In this document: in pieces, positions 50,801 to 63,650 of the stretch | Layout: every line of letters starts with the position of its first letter | How positions within the stretch are numbered: the first letter of the stretch is position 1 | From: Gymnogyps californianus | Lineage: Eukaryota > Chordata > Aves > Accipitriformes > Cathartidae | Direction of reading: 5' to 3' | Assembly (NCBI RefSeq): GCF_018139145.2 | Contig: NC_059486.1 | Span: 4,774,001 to 4,838,000, forward strand | Length of the DNA: 64,000 bases | Notes under the pieces: model-generated | The model's database searches: none | What the model was told of the DNA's origin: nothing | Seen by the model: the letters and a program-made list of their open reading frames with translations, nothing else | Translations under genes and position numbers: made by a program

Positions 50801-53800
50801 CCAAACATGCAAATCCCTAACTTGGAGGTGCCCTTGAACATTAAAGTTTAAAGGCAGCCCTGAACTCTGTTTAGAACAGCTGATGCTAGCAAAAGTGATT
50901 TCTAACAGACCAAGTTCCCTGGAATCCCATGATTCTAGCCAAGTTAGCATAACTAAGACAAATCTTTTCCTATGTTGTAGCTCTATGTTAATTATTTAAT
51001 TAATGCACTGAACAGTGAGCACAGAGCACTGTGCTTCAACTGCTAGCAACAGTCTTGAGAAGTTCAAGTTTACAGTATGTGCTTGAAAACATTGACATCC
51101 TCAAGCCACTGTTCATCTTTTTAGATACTGACACTTAATGGATCAATGCGATCCATTATAGATGCTTGCAAGAATGACTTACACTAAGTTTTTGGTAAAG
51201 CTAGGGTTTAAATGGCACAGTTTCAGAGCTGACATTACCAGTCTCCAGTATGAAAAACTTATGTAAATGCCATAGACAAAGCTGGAAACTCAGATCAAGA
51301 CTTGCATCATCTTAACTTATGATTATTACTGGCCAGTAAAGTGGTCTGATAGAGTCCTGATGTCATCCTGTGATTAGGATGAAAAGAATCAGTGATGATA
51401 TTGACACAACTGAGATCTGCTGAATAGTGGGTTTTCAGTCATGTAAGTAAACCTATAGTACTTCCTATTCCTGGAATTGGCAGTTGAGGTTTCCAGAATA
51501 CCAAGCCTCTTGCCTTGAGATACTGCATCACAAGAACTCAACAATATCTGAAGAGGCACTTACTGCTCTCTCTAAGCTTTTCCTTGTTGGCTGAAAGACT
51601 TGAGAGAAGAGGTTTTAAGTCCACTTTGGCTTTCTGTAGCATTTCTAGGATGTCCACTTTGTTTTCAGAGTGGTCTTCCAATGGAATGGGAGCAAAGTAG
51701 TTTCCAGAGTTCTGGCCAGGGGAGAGAATGGCTTGCTCTAGACCTGAAACAGCAAAACCAGGAGCACTGCGACATCAGTTTACCAACCCAATGTCTCAAG
51801 ATGAACATACACTGGTAACCAACTTCAACACATCACTGAAAAGTTATGCCTCACACCCCTTGCCCAAGATCAGCTGGAAAGTCATCAGGAAGCATGACAA
51901 GAACATTTATTAAAAAAGAACTTTTAGCTGCTTACTCTAAGAGCTTCCAAAAGAATGTCAAGTGCTTAAACTGTGGGAGAATTCACCATCCTAAAGCTTT
52001 ATCTGCCATGTTCTTATTGAATGAGTAGGAAGGAATATGGAAGGAGGCTATCTGACCCTGCATTGTCCTACAGTCTTACCTGCTAGCCTCTCCAGTTCCT
52101 CATGTGGTGTAGATCTCAAGCTGCTTGACCGACTTCCAGAACGACTAGGATTAGAAAACCACCTGCTGAACCTGCTGGCAGACACTGAACCTTCCCCCAG
52201 CACATCCTCTATCATCTAGATTATGGGGAAAAAAAATAGATAATCTTAACAGAAGCAAGATCAGCAACATCTTTGAGAAGCTTTACTGTGCAACAAAGAT
52301 TCTTCTGCTATGGACAACTAGATGCTGCCCCCAGAGTTCAGAAGCTTTGAACTTTTTTCCTTCCAATATGGCAGCATTTGTGTAGTCAGTTAGCATAACC
52401 CATCATACATCTCTTATTTATACCAAATATTTGTTCAAGGTAAAACTGTAACTGAAACAGCATCATCAGAGCATCCAAAGACCATTAACTACACCATTTT
52501 AAAGACTAGGCCAGGATTCTACTTTTTTAAACCTTAATATTTCTAAACTGTATATCAAGTCTGTTTCTTTGCTGTCAGAATATGATTTTTTTTTTTTAAA
52601 AACACATTTACCTTTCTACAACACTAAGCCCTTTTACTCAAATTCTATCTACTAATCAGTTATACCATCTAGAATAGTCAAGAATAGCTTTTCTTCCTAG
52701 TGATGAAGAGGCCAGAATAGAAACATCAGCAGTTTATGAGTTAGGCCCATGCTTAGTCAGTACTTGCTGGACCTGCTTACCCCTTCTGGTGGCGAAGGGG
52801 AAAAAGCATGCTAAGGTACAGACCAGTTACAGCTTTCAGACTAAAAACAGCGAACACCAACCATCCACTATTACCTCTAGAGATCAGAGGTTCAAGAACT
52901 GCACACTACCAACAGAAGTACCAGAATCCCCATCAAATAATGGCCGGAGGCAAAAATCCACTATTGGAAGCAACTTGTGGTGCAAGCGTCAGTCTTTTTC
53001 TTCATAGTCTTGTCACTAACTCCTAGGTATCAGTAGCGTTCCACATATGACTTGGGCTTCACGGAGTATCTACTAGTCACATCAATAACATTGTTTAAAC
53101 ATGCTTTTGACTGAATTAGTAGGCTGTTTGTTTTTCCAACTCAGTAGTAATAGTTCTAAATAATGAATTAACCACTATATAGAGGTTTAAGTAATGAAGA
53201 TTCAAACCCTTGCAGACATACCAGTAATGTGGCTGAAAGGATGTATTGATAACAATGCAACTATATCTGAGACAGTATTCATTAGGTGTCTACAGGCTTA
53301 CTGCCTTCCAAGAAGCTTGCACAAGACATCCATTTGCTGCAATTCCCAGACTTAGCTGCAAAAAGTTGCTTTCAGCTATACTAAGTTTGTACAGTGAGTC
53401 TTCTCTGAATGTATCTGTAATAATTCCAAAGAAGATCCATCCAGGATGCTGATTTTGAGTCTTCAATTAATGATCAAAAGAAAGGAAAAGTAATCAGCTA
53501 GTTTGCCTCCTACGCTTTCTTTGGAGATGGAGCCAGTCCCAGGGATAACACTTTAGAAGTAACATCCTAACACTCCAAAGCTAAATCTCTACAAATTCAT
53601 CTTAGACTTACACACTGCATAAAGCAACTTCTACAAAGCAACAAGTTTTAGCTTTCACTGAATGCAGTAGCAGCAAAAATGGTTCTCATAAATACAGCCA
53701 GTCTTAAAAAAAAAAAAAGACCTCACCGAAGCCAGGCCAGGAACACTTTTATCCAAGTTAAAGAACTCATTGAAGTCAAACTCTCCTGGAGCTGGTTCTT

Positions 53801-56800
53801 GTAAAACTGCTTCCCTAGGAACTTCTTGATCTGCTGGAGTTTCATTGGCAAGGACAGTTTGCACTTCATCCTCTTCTGCCACTCCACCATTGCATTCTAT
53901 CCCTTAAAAAGAAAAATCAAGTGATTGCTGAGTCACTGAACTTGACTATTTCCTGTGGGAACACTGCCTAACAGTCAATGCATTTGCCTAGGCATTAGAA
54001 GCATAGGGCCAATGTAATCTATCCACCTATGCGACATTTCATCAGTTATGTTGTGCTGGCTGCAGTCTGCCACAATAAAAACTAGCACCCACTACAACTC
54101 CTAGCACAGAACTTCTAGTCTGTAATTAAGACTATCTACTTCAAGAAAATAAGAATTGCCATCGAATCATACGTAAACAACTGCATCCTGATCAACCCAG
54201 GAAGTACACAGAACATATCAGATGTTATGTCACACCAAGCAGATACAGCCATTACAGTAAGTTAACAGCTGCCACTGTTTTTCCATCAAGAATCCTTTGG
54301 CAGCTCCTGCCTTCTTCCTAGGTGCCCCAGAGAGCAGACACCCTGAAAGCTGGTACTTGACACAAGTTCTTGTCAACATATGACAAATATTGCTCGTACT
54401 CCTCCAGCAGGCACAAAGCACACTTTATTTTAAAGACTCAACAAGCTTGCATGGGTGCCGCAAAGAAAGCTGTGACATGACTACAAACTTAGTATGCTTG
54501 AAACTGTACTACATTTTAGTTAAGTAAATACACAACTAAACCTGAACTCCTCAAGTTTGTCGTCCACCTGCAGAATTTCTAGCATTAAGAAAGTCATCTT
54601 CTCTCTTGCTTCAGAGAAGTTTATACTACAGCTTTTGCAGTGGTAATAATAATTGTAGACTTGAAGTCCAATGACTGCAGACAAATTCAGATAGTCTCCA
54701 AATTCAGCTTAAAGCTGTATTACTGGCAGCTGTACGTCCAACTACATGTTCCTAATGTTAGTAGTACTATAAGGAAAAAATATTTCCAGTACCTCAGATC
54801 ATTAGCTTAGTTTAAACCAAGCCTTTAGCACCTAACAGGATACAGAAATGGACAAGACCCTTTTAATAGCCTACAAATTCCTGATATCATTCAGCATCCG
54901 TAAAAGGTTTTTCCCCAGCCTCTCAGTCTTGCCTTTCTTTTGGAAAAACAGTATTTTATCACTTAAAGGTATTTGCAATCTGAAAGATCAATCATGGGCC
55001 TTACATCTGATGCTTCAGGATGACCAAAAGCTATGCAAGTTTAAGATAAAGGTTGGTAAACTGCATTATTCTTTACACTTGCCTGGATCTGTAACAATTA
55101 CCTCTATATCCAGCAATATGCCATACTAGCAGACAAGCAAAGCTTTTGTCAAATTTGCCATTACCTTCTTTTAGTGAGGCCGTGCGTCGTCTTGTCCTTT
55201 TTCTCCCTTTGTGATCTTCCTCCAAAATTTTATCATCAAAGCCTGTGAGCTCAATGGTTTCAGACTGACTTGTAGGACCAGCAGAGAACCACTCAGGTTC
55301 CTCTTCAGTGTAAGAGTCATTCCTTCTTCGCTCCCCAAAGACACGTTTGCTGTCGCCAAATTCCCTCTGAAGTGGGATATTAAAAACATTAACCATAAAA
55401 TGCTCTTTCATAAGATTCCTCCCTGACCTCCAAAGCAAGTGACAACCTTTTCACACCAGTTCTGCATTTTGGGTGTGGTTTGGGTTGTTTTTTTTTTTTT
55501 TAAGGTTTATATGCACACTCTGCATGCTCAATAAGCTTTTAAATTTTAAGCTTCACAGGTGAATTTCTGCTTCATTACACTGAAGGCTATTGGTCTGCAA
55601 GTGCCTGTATAAACTCAGTTTTGTATCCTGAGAGGTAGGCTAGTGGTTCCTCCTTTAAAAAAAGAAAATATATATATGCCTGAAAGCCCAGAAAGCTTTA
55701 TCTGCTGAGGTTAAAAGACAATGCTCACTGACAAGTGCTAGGTCAAGAACTACAAATGAACTATTAGACTTTTGAATATCTTGCTATTAAGTCTACCATA
55801 GGCAAAGTTTGTAAGATACACAGTATTAAATGCCTCCCAGTTGAGCTGTCCGAAGGACTGAAAACTAAGTTTTTGAAGCACTGACAGCTCATCCTTTAAA
55901 CCATAAAGGTGCTTTTAAGAAGAAATGGCCAGAAATGCACAGAACACAACTGCTGTATGCAGTTAAGCTGCCCCTGTTGCTTTTAGTGCAAAGTGTCCAA
56001 AACCTCTGATTTAATATGCAATCAGAAAAAAGAAAGAACAAACCCTGAAGCGTTTATCTTTGTAGTCCCTCTCACGATCTCGGTCTCTTGCGTCTCTAGG
56101 ATCACGTATGTCTTTTTCACCACCCCGGTGGTCTTTATCAAAGTTACGAGAAGAAATAATTCTTCCACTGCCAATCCTACGGCCGCCAATAACACGGACA
56201 CCATCATTCTCTTTTTCTAATGGGCTCCCTGCTCGACGTGAGCTAATAGCTGCAGTTACATGACAGCCACCTCCAAAGCTTCGCCTTTGTGGACTTAGGA
56301 CTACATCCAAGTCATCTTCTTTCACTCGCTCTCTTGGATCTACAAGTCAAAGACGACACAAAAAGCACTGAATTCAATGTATTAGTAAATACAAGCTAGT
56401 TATCTGTATCATAGCCTTCTGTTCCATAGCCTTGCTGCTATCCCAGAGCTTTTTGAAGGAAAACACTCATGATTTATTTTTGTGAAGCTCATCTGGCCGA
56501 GACCACAGGAAGTGCAGAGGAAAAAATTAAATTTACAGTTGGATATTGAGGAATCATTGCGGTCTCCTAGGAAGTACCTGCTTTCCCACTATAGACCTAA
56601 GTACTCAGTCTTGAATTGTAGGGAAACTGTCCCCTGCACTTGTATTATGACATATGTATTTACTATTATATAGCAAGAATAGTAGGATATAATAACTGAC
56701 TGCTACCTAAGTTTGTTCTTAGATAACAGTTACCAGAATACCAGAAACAAGACTATAGTCAGAGCAACCAAGATTTCCTTGACACTTATTCTACGCAGTC

Positions 56801-59800
56801 AAACAATTTTCAGAGAGACTTTGTTTAGTCTCATTTGCGTCATCCCAAAGGAAAGGTTTTGCCAACAGCCTATGCTCAGTTTTGAGTCTTGTGCTATAAG
56901 AACGCACTTACCTACTATCCTACGCATAAGAGAAGTCCGATCTGAATCCAGATCTTTTTTAAAGCTTTCCACTGGTGAAGTTCTTCCTGAACTCGGATAT
57001 AAAGATGCATGCCACTTCTCTGGATCCCAGACACCATCACTATGAAAATAAAATTGCAGGATTGTTTGCTACTTTTAGTCTAATAAATAATTCATAGTAC
57101 TGCTGCTGAAAACCTAGAATTCACTAACAATCTGTACAAGTGAAATATCTTTCATAGTCAACTTCTAAATCTTTGCCTTACTATACTTTAGCAACTCATA
57201 CATGGTATTCTGGATCCCTTCTGTAACAGTAAGGAAGTACAATACCCAGCATCAGATTATGTGTGTCTTACAGACATATCAGATTATATATTTGTGTCTT
57301 AAAAACACAAGCCAAGAACACTCTCACCTTCATTTTTAAGTGAGGTACAGTGTCAACATCATCGAGTAATCTATCAAGCAAGTCAGCTTGTTGCAACATG
57401 ACCTAACATGGCTGTGTAGCACAGCCATCTATATTCTTGGTAGTTTTTCCTGCAAGTCTGTAGGACTTGGGTTGCGTGAAGTTATTTTCTGCTGGATCTC
57501 ATGTTATAATCTTTGTTCAAAGCACAAAATTCCTAGCTAGAGCATTAAGCCTTTCCTAGTAGATTAGTACTTCTAAAAACACTGTCATACACTAAACTTT
57601 GGAGCACGTATATCTTGCATCAACATAAGTGCACTTGTAAGCTAAGAATTTTTTACAATTTAAACTTTTATTTTGAAAGAAATGTATATAGTTTTTGTAT
57701 AATCAGGAAAATACCTGTCATATTTTTCAGAAAGACAAGAAGGTCTTTGCTTAGAGTAGGGACGCTCTTTAATATCCAGCAGTTCCTCCTAGAAAAAGGA
57801 AGAAGTTAGCTCCAATTCTCACCCAGACAAGATTCAAGTGACCCAAAATATCTATTCCAGACTGCCTGTTCAATGTAGTGTTTTAATTTGACAACCCAAG
57901 TTTCCTCAATATGTTGTTTCATTTCCTGTGAAATACTGCAGTGAAAAGTTGACATTAGACAGCAAGTTTATTTTTCCAGTTCTTCTACCAGTGGCCACTG
58001 AGTAAACGCTTACTTGAAGCACTAAGCCTTACCAGGTCAGGGTCAGTCCTCGTTAACACTTCAAAGGCCGTTCACATCATACATGTTTACCTATTCACTT
58101 CCCTGGACAATTCAGCTTATAAGCAAGACAGGCATTGATACTGGAGCTAGTAAGTTCTCAAGATGGAATCAAAATCGCTATGTTTAATGCTATATGAGAT
58201 TCAGCAGGTAAAAAAGGCATTACCACAATACCAGTTACTAATGTAGATCTGCAAATTCCAGGCAAGCTTGCCATTTCTGACCACCACCAATTCCAAGACA
58301 TCTAAATGTATGTTATACAGCTATCCACTCTACCCAACACCAAATCAATGCTGAATGATTACTTCAGTTTCCCCACTTCCTACCAGCTTTAAATACGGTC
58401 CTTAGTTTGCTATTGCACACCCCTGAGCAGTTAGTCATTTGAGGCAGACTAGTAATCAATCTACAGGCTCACTGTAGCTTGCTACATTTAAAAAGCATTA
58501 TTAATGGTGCAATCATCAGTGCTTTGAATCGTCGTTAACTTGGCTGCAGTCAAGATTCACAGTTCTAACTAAACTTACTCATTCTCCCTAGATTACCTTT
58601 CTTCCATCTGCCTCACTCCTAACTGTACTGAATTGATTCAGAACTGTGCAGAAATCAGTGGGCAGCTGGAAGGATAAAGAAATCCTAACAGCAGACACCA
58701 CACATCAGCCAAACAGAAGAAAAAAATCTCTTTACCCTTTTCCCAAGAATACAATATCCTCTAGAGCTTTTACATCATTATCCCCATGCGATTAAAATCA
58801 GTTCATTAGCTATGTGAGCTTGATACTTGAAAGTTTCCAGGTAGCAGCTTGGTAGCTGGACAAAACCTTAATATGCACACACACACACATCCAAGCATCA
58901 CCCTGTACTAGTCTTCAGCAAAAAGAGTTCCATTAAAGGGAGGGAGACTGGCCTCTGCCCACAGCTTCCCAAAATAAACCTTGATCTATGAAGAACATCA
59001 GTGCTGTAATACTATCATAGCCTGATGCAGATATCACAAGTATTAACAGCACTGTCCATCACCAGACTTGAAGCTGACTATTTTGCTGGCCACGAGAGGG
59101 AGTCCATAGACTCTCAATCAGATCCTATTGCAATTCTTCCATTGAAGTGAGGAAAATTTGAATTGTTTCTTGGCTTTCGCTCATTAGCTGTGTGCCCTTG
59201 GAGCAACAGCTTGCAAAGAACTAGAAAAGACACAGATTGAACTATATAACACTCTCATAATAGAGGAGATTAATGCTGGCGCTTCCAGGGTGTGTTTCTG
59301 GTTTTTTTTTTTTAATTCACACACCAGTACTTCTAAGTGGGGGGGGAAGTGCGTTTAGCTGTTATTAAACAGTTTTATTCAAACAGTTTAGAAGCATTCA
59401 TAGTATGAGTCAATTGTTTTCCTACTGGTAGTAAATGAATATAAACAGTTAAAGGAAATCAGTCCCTTTTCCAAATCAGCAGCACATGTCCTGAAACAGT
59501 GTTCCTCCCATCCCTAATTAGTAGGAAACTGGATCATGTGAAAATGCCTTATGATGTTGATTACAGGAGCACCTTAAACCAGCTATATTTAAGATGCTAC
59601 TTGTAAAAAAAAGATGCAAGATATTTTAACACAGATTGATTTCTGGTGTTTCTTGACTTTAGATTCCTTGGAAACCAACAGATAAACAGGACTAGATGCC
59701 TTCTGGCACTAGTTCTGCAACTTTATCCTGATCAGAAACTATAGGTACTGAATTAACAAAACTGAAGCTACAAATGCATCGGTTTCAGTGTACAGCTACC

Positions 59801-61178
59801 ACCAGGACTAGCTGAAAACTGCCCAAAAAAGCAAGCACAATTTGAAGCTGCATTCAGTTACTACTCTTGAGAGGAGTTGGGCAAGACTGAACAAGTATAG
59901 ATACCGCTTCTCCAGCAGCGAAAGTTTAAAGACAGCTCCTCTCCTTCACTTTATGGTTAACTGAATAACAAAGTCTGAACAATAGTATACTTTGCATCTT
60001 AGAAGGTTAAGTGTACATCTTTTCTAAGAAGTCAGAGATAATTGGAAAGCCATACTATTCCCACGTAAGCTTTGCCAATTCTGAAGTACTTGGTTTATTG
60101 TTGACATCTAGTTAAAATAAGCTAGCCCTACTATCTCAACAGAACAGAGTCACAATAATTTTTTTTTCTTTTAAAAACAACCTACTACAACGCTAACAGT
60201 TCAGAATTCCTCAAGTAAGATAACACAGTCAGCAACAGTACACTGTCTCGCCCCGTTCCACACTTCAGGCCATTTGTTGCAAAGTATCTTAACAGATTTC
60301 CACAAAGCAATGACCACCTGTTCCCACAGCTTTCAGCAATGGGGAAATCAGCCACCATTAAAGACTCTTTCTAAAAGCATGTTTCAGCAGTGGCACCAAA
60401 ACCCCAAACAAGATTTGAACCTTAAACCCCACAGCATGCCCAACTCATTTAGTATTGAAAGAATCTTTATTTGCAAGTTATTTAGTTATTGTTCTTCCAC
60501 TCATGCACATATTTAGGTATCACAGCTAAACAAAAGCACCTGTGTTAAAGTTTCAACACTAAGCATTGGTTGGAGCCATAAGTGCTTAGGCTTCCAGCAG
60601 CCAAATATGAGCAATTCTAAGATTACAAAAGGCATCTCAGTAAACACATTAAAGCTTCTGATACGATCTGGTGTGCTACACATTCCAAGGAAGTAGCATC
60701 TACTATAAGGAAACATTTTGGTCAACTTCTTAAAGGAACAGTGCTGAAAGTAAAACTAGAACTATGAAGTGCAAGTGCTTGAGAAAGCTGGTAGAACAAC
60801 ATACTTCAGTCTCTACCATAATCTCTCCAGCACATGCTGCGAGGTGCTCACGTATTAAAATAAGGTGGTGGGAATCAAAAGTATATCAAGGACAGGACTG
60901 CACAGCTACACCACATTTAACAAGTTGCTCATTTTATACCATCTTGCAAATTCTAATCCAAGCAAAGGCTTTTCAGCCTTCAGCTTAACTGCTTCCCTCT
61001 CACAGAAGCCTCCGCCTCCCACTCTACTTCTGTGACCAATAGCTCCACGCACAACTTTAAGAGGAAAGGGGAGAGAACTAACCTTTGTGTAACGATGTGG
61101 GTATTTTGTTGTAATTCTGTTCAACTCCAAGAAAGCATCACCATTTTCAGTTTCTGGTATGCCTCCTCTTTTATCCAT
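41827..61178 (-). CDS. EIF4ENIF1: EIF4ENIF1 (4E-T), eIF4E-binding nucleocytoplasmic transporter
   Basis: Eighteen coding exons in transcript order: 61178-61083, 57788-57715, 57039-56912, 56339-56044, 55366-55165, 53902-53727, 52215-52080, 51743-51564, 49445-49216, 47716-47645, 47265-47082, 46580-46501, 46144-46005, 45826-45742, 44672-44540, 43347-43003, 42773-42609 and 42053-41827. They total 2949 nt, giving 982 aa (human 985). 4E-T binds eIF4E, moves it into the nucleus, and in P-bodies represses translation and links DDX6 and LSM14 to mRNA decay. Visible features: the eIF4E motif YTKEELL (30-36), the basic RDRERDYKDKRFRREFGDSK region (nuclear import, about 185-205), an EEPEWFSAGPTSQSETIEL block, FDFNEFFNLDK and a conserved C-terminus ending VISVDELEYRQ. 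The start MDKRGGIPET has the context AACCATGG, 28 nt into its exon. Identification is secure; the N-terminal 20 residues differ somewhat from human. Confidence 0.97.
47645..47716 (-). CDS. EIF4ENIF1: EIF4ENIF1 coding exon with tandem NAGNAG acceptor
   Basis: The exon encodes QSLESHLMSPPEMPGQPLSK and NILQ (residues 507-530). The acceptor reads TTAGCAG, so splicing can use either AG and include or omit one glutamine. The exon length given assumes the upstream AG. Confidence 0.88.
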
Positions 61179-61206
61179 GGTTACTTCAAAGCCTTTGACC
61201 ACGGAC
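61083..61206 (-). CDS. EIF4ENIF1: EIF4ENIF1 start-codon exon
   Basis: The acceptor is TTTTAACTAG, followed by 28 nt of leader, then the ATG at 61178 and 32 codons, ending ..PHRYTK|GTTAGTT. The exon ends inside the eIF4E-binding motif; the next exon supplies EELLDIKE. The upstream frame of the exon is open but has no other ATG, which supports this start. Confidence 0.93.
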
Positions 61207-61439
61207 CTAGTTAAAACAAAACCAAGCCGTCAGATTTTGAGACATACATTTCTAGCGAGTGCATTTTCCTTCCATCCTAAGGCTGTTTAGTACTTAGATA
61301 CAAGAGATAAGAAACGCATTCCCCAACGGTGCCTTTTTTCTACTTGTAGCTTCCCCCACTCCAGCCAAACAGCTCTCACCAAAATATTTCACCCGCTCCC
61401 GGAGCCCAGCTCCTAACCAGCTTTAGCACAACAAAGATC

Positions 61440-62560
61440 CCTCCGTGGGCACGACCGGCACAAGAGGTGGCGAGCGGCAGGGCCGGGGGGAGCGGAGCCG
61501 CCGGGACACCCCACCCCCCCCCGCGGCGCCCGGAGGGGACGGGCGCCACTCGCGTGGCGGCGGGGGCAGCGCGGCCCGCGGCGCGGCCGAGGCCCCGTCC
61601 CAAAGCACCGGAGCCGAGGGGGAGGACGGCGGCAGGGCAGGTGACTCAGCGGATCCTCACCTGCGCCGGCGGCCCCGCCGCCGCCGCTCCCCCCCCCAGC
61701 CCTGCACCCAGACGGTCGTACTCACCGCGCCGGCGGCGGGTCTCCCGACGGCGCTCCGCTGAAGGCCTTACCGCCGCCCGCGGCGTTTCCTGCTCCCAGC
61801 CACCGGCTCCGCTTCGCCCCTGCCCGCCCCCCCCCGGCGGCGCCCTGCGCCGCGCTCGCCCCCCTTACGCGCCACACGCGCCCCGGGCCGGCGCCGTCCC
61901 CCGCCCGCCTCCGCTCGCGCGGCTCCGGCCCCCTCCGCGCTGGCTCGCGCGCCCTCTCCCTATTCGCCCGACTCTGTCTCTCCTCAGCCGCCGTAACCGG
62001 GGCCTTCTGCTACCCACCCCGCACCCATTTAATGGCCCGCGCGCAGGCGCGGCGGCGGGCGCGCGCACCGGGGCTCCCGCGCGCGGTGCCTGACTGGGAA
62101 AGGCGGGCGGCGGCGGCGGGGCCGCGCTACCCCCGCTGTCTGGCGGCGTGTCCCCGTCGCGGGCTAGCCCGCCGAACCGTCGTCTCACCTTGCGAGCGCT
62201 GCGGTGGGTGAGGAGAAGCTCGGGGCTCCCCCAGGGCCCGCAGGCACTCTCGGCGGGCAGCCCTGCGGGGGAGGCGGCCGCCGGGAGTAGCGGCGGCGGG
62301 ACGTGGTGCGCGCCATGTGCCGGGCGCAGGGCAGCGGGCGGCAGCGGGGCCGGGGCCGACCCCGCGGCGGGCAGGGGACGTGCCGCCGTGCCGCCGCAGG
62401 CCCGTGGCTGCGGGGAAGGCGGGGGGTGAAAGAAGGGCGGGAAGCGGCGGGGCGAGCGCGGCCCCCTCAGCGCTTCGGGCCGAGCCCGACACCGGCGGCG
62501 ATGGCGGGCGGCGCGGCTGACAGCTTCGTTAGCGCGCTCGTCGGGCTCTCCCCCACCTCG
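61440..62560 (-). promoter_or_regulatory. EIF4ENIF1: EIF4ENIF1 CpG-island promoter with alternative noncoding first exons
   Basis: About 1.1 kb of CpG-dense sequence lies upstream of the start-codon exon. On the gene strand it contains at least three good donors that could end a noncoding first exon: GCAAG|GTGAGA (exon end 62189), GCG|GTGAGTAC (61726) and GCGCAG|GTGAGG (61661). There is no TATA box. No protein match was recognised in the long GC-rich frames. Divergent plus-strand transcription is possible but not shown. Confidence 0.65.
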
Positions 62561-62599
62561 TAGCACACGGTTGCACGGAGTCATTTACGGGCTCAGGGA

Positions 62600-63650
62600 G
62601 GTCTCCGCGTCGGCGCTCGCCTGCAGCCGAGCGCTTTGGTGTTCCCGCCGTGTGCGGCCCGTCCCCCGCGGGAGGGTGAAGGGGAGGTCTGACAGGGCCT
62701 TCCTCCGCTGCCCGTGCCTGCCCTCGGCCTCTTCGCATGGAGGCAGCGGTGGTGAGGTACCGACAGGAGTGTAAGAAGTGTAATTCCGGTGCCCCACGCA
62801 CACTGCCCTGTCAGGCTGTATGTATTTGAGAACACTCTTTATCGGTCTTCTGCCAAAAGTGAAATTTGGCATTCCCATGGGACAGCAGGATGTAAACTGG
62901 TGTAGTGAGCAGAGTGGCTTATTCGGAGGCACCTGACAAATCTTGTTTCTAATAAGGAGCAGAAATTGTTTTCAACATCAGTTTAAGGAATTTACTTAGC
63001 AAGATTGCTTGCCCCGTTTGCCTGCGGTGCTGTTGGGGAGCGGTGTCCCCAGCACCTGCATCCCTGCTACCACACAAATGCAGCAGAGGCTCTGGTTTTC
63101 CAAACTCCTTGGGCAGAGAGGCCTGTGTAGGAGCAAGGAAGTACTTGCAGGGTCTGGTGAATAAAATATTTTCTTCCCTGATCTCTAATGAAGTTGAATA
63201 CCAGTATTCAGCTAGTTACCTGGGGAATGAAACAAATATTTCTCATTTTTTTCTTAAATGACCAAGTGCTGTGCTGTATTATAAATAAGATAGCTTTGTA
63301 ACTATTACAAAGTTTCTCCTAGTGAGTTTGCTTTTCAAACAAATACACAGCAAGACTCGATAGCGACCAGTGGGCTGCGAGCCTCTCGCCGAGCAGCCGT
63401 TACAGGATGCTGTAGGCACTGGCTTTGAGCAGGCCTGAATGGTGTTGTGTTTCACTGTAGCTTTCGTACATGTTGCTATTGTGAGCTGAAATACTATTCT
63501 GTTGGTTCCTAAAGGCACATCTTTTGTAAGACACTGGTTACCGGATACTCGCAGCAGAAAAGCCCAGTGGCGCAGAAATAGCAAAATACTTGTTTTCTTC
63601 CACCCACGCTGCAGCGTGAGCAGCAGTTCAGTGCCGTGGCACATTTAGCC
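62600..63650. other. Intergenic stretch between two CpG islands
   Basis: About 1 kb of average composition between the EIF4ENIF1 island and the island at the window edge. I see no recognisable exon, repeat or RNA gene. Confidence 0.5.

Noticed and set aside
51388..51440. GTGATGA and CTGA motifs resembling a C/D-box snoRNA.
   Set aside because: Spacing is too short, terminal stems are lacking, and the motif lies on the strand opposite to the host gene.
61467..62584. Several frames of 100-240 codons on both strands in the EIF4ENIF1 CpG island.
   Set aside because: Overlapping frames on both strands with Arg/Pro/Ala bias are typical GC-rich noise; none has a domain or splice context suggesting a gene.
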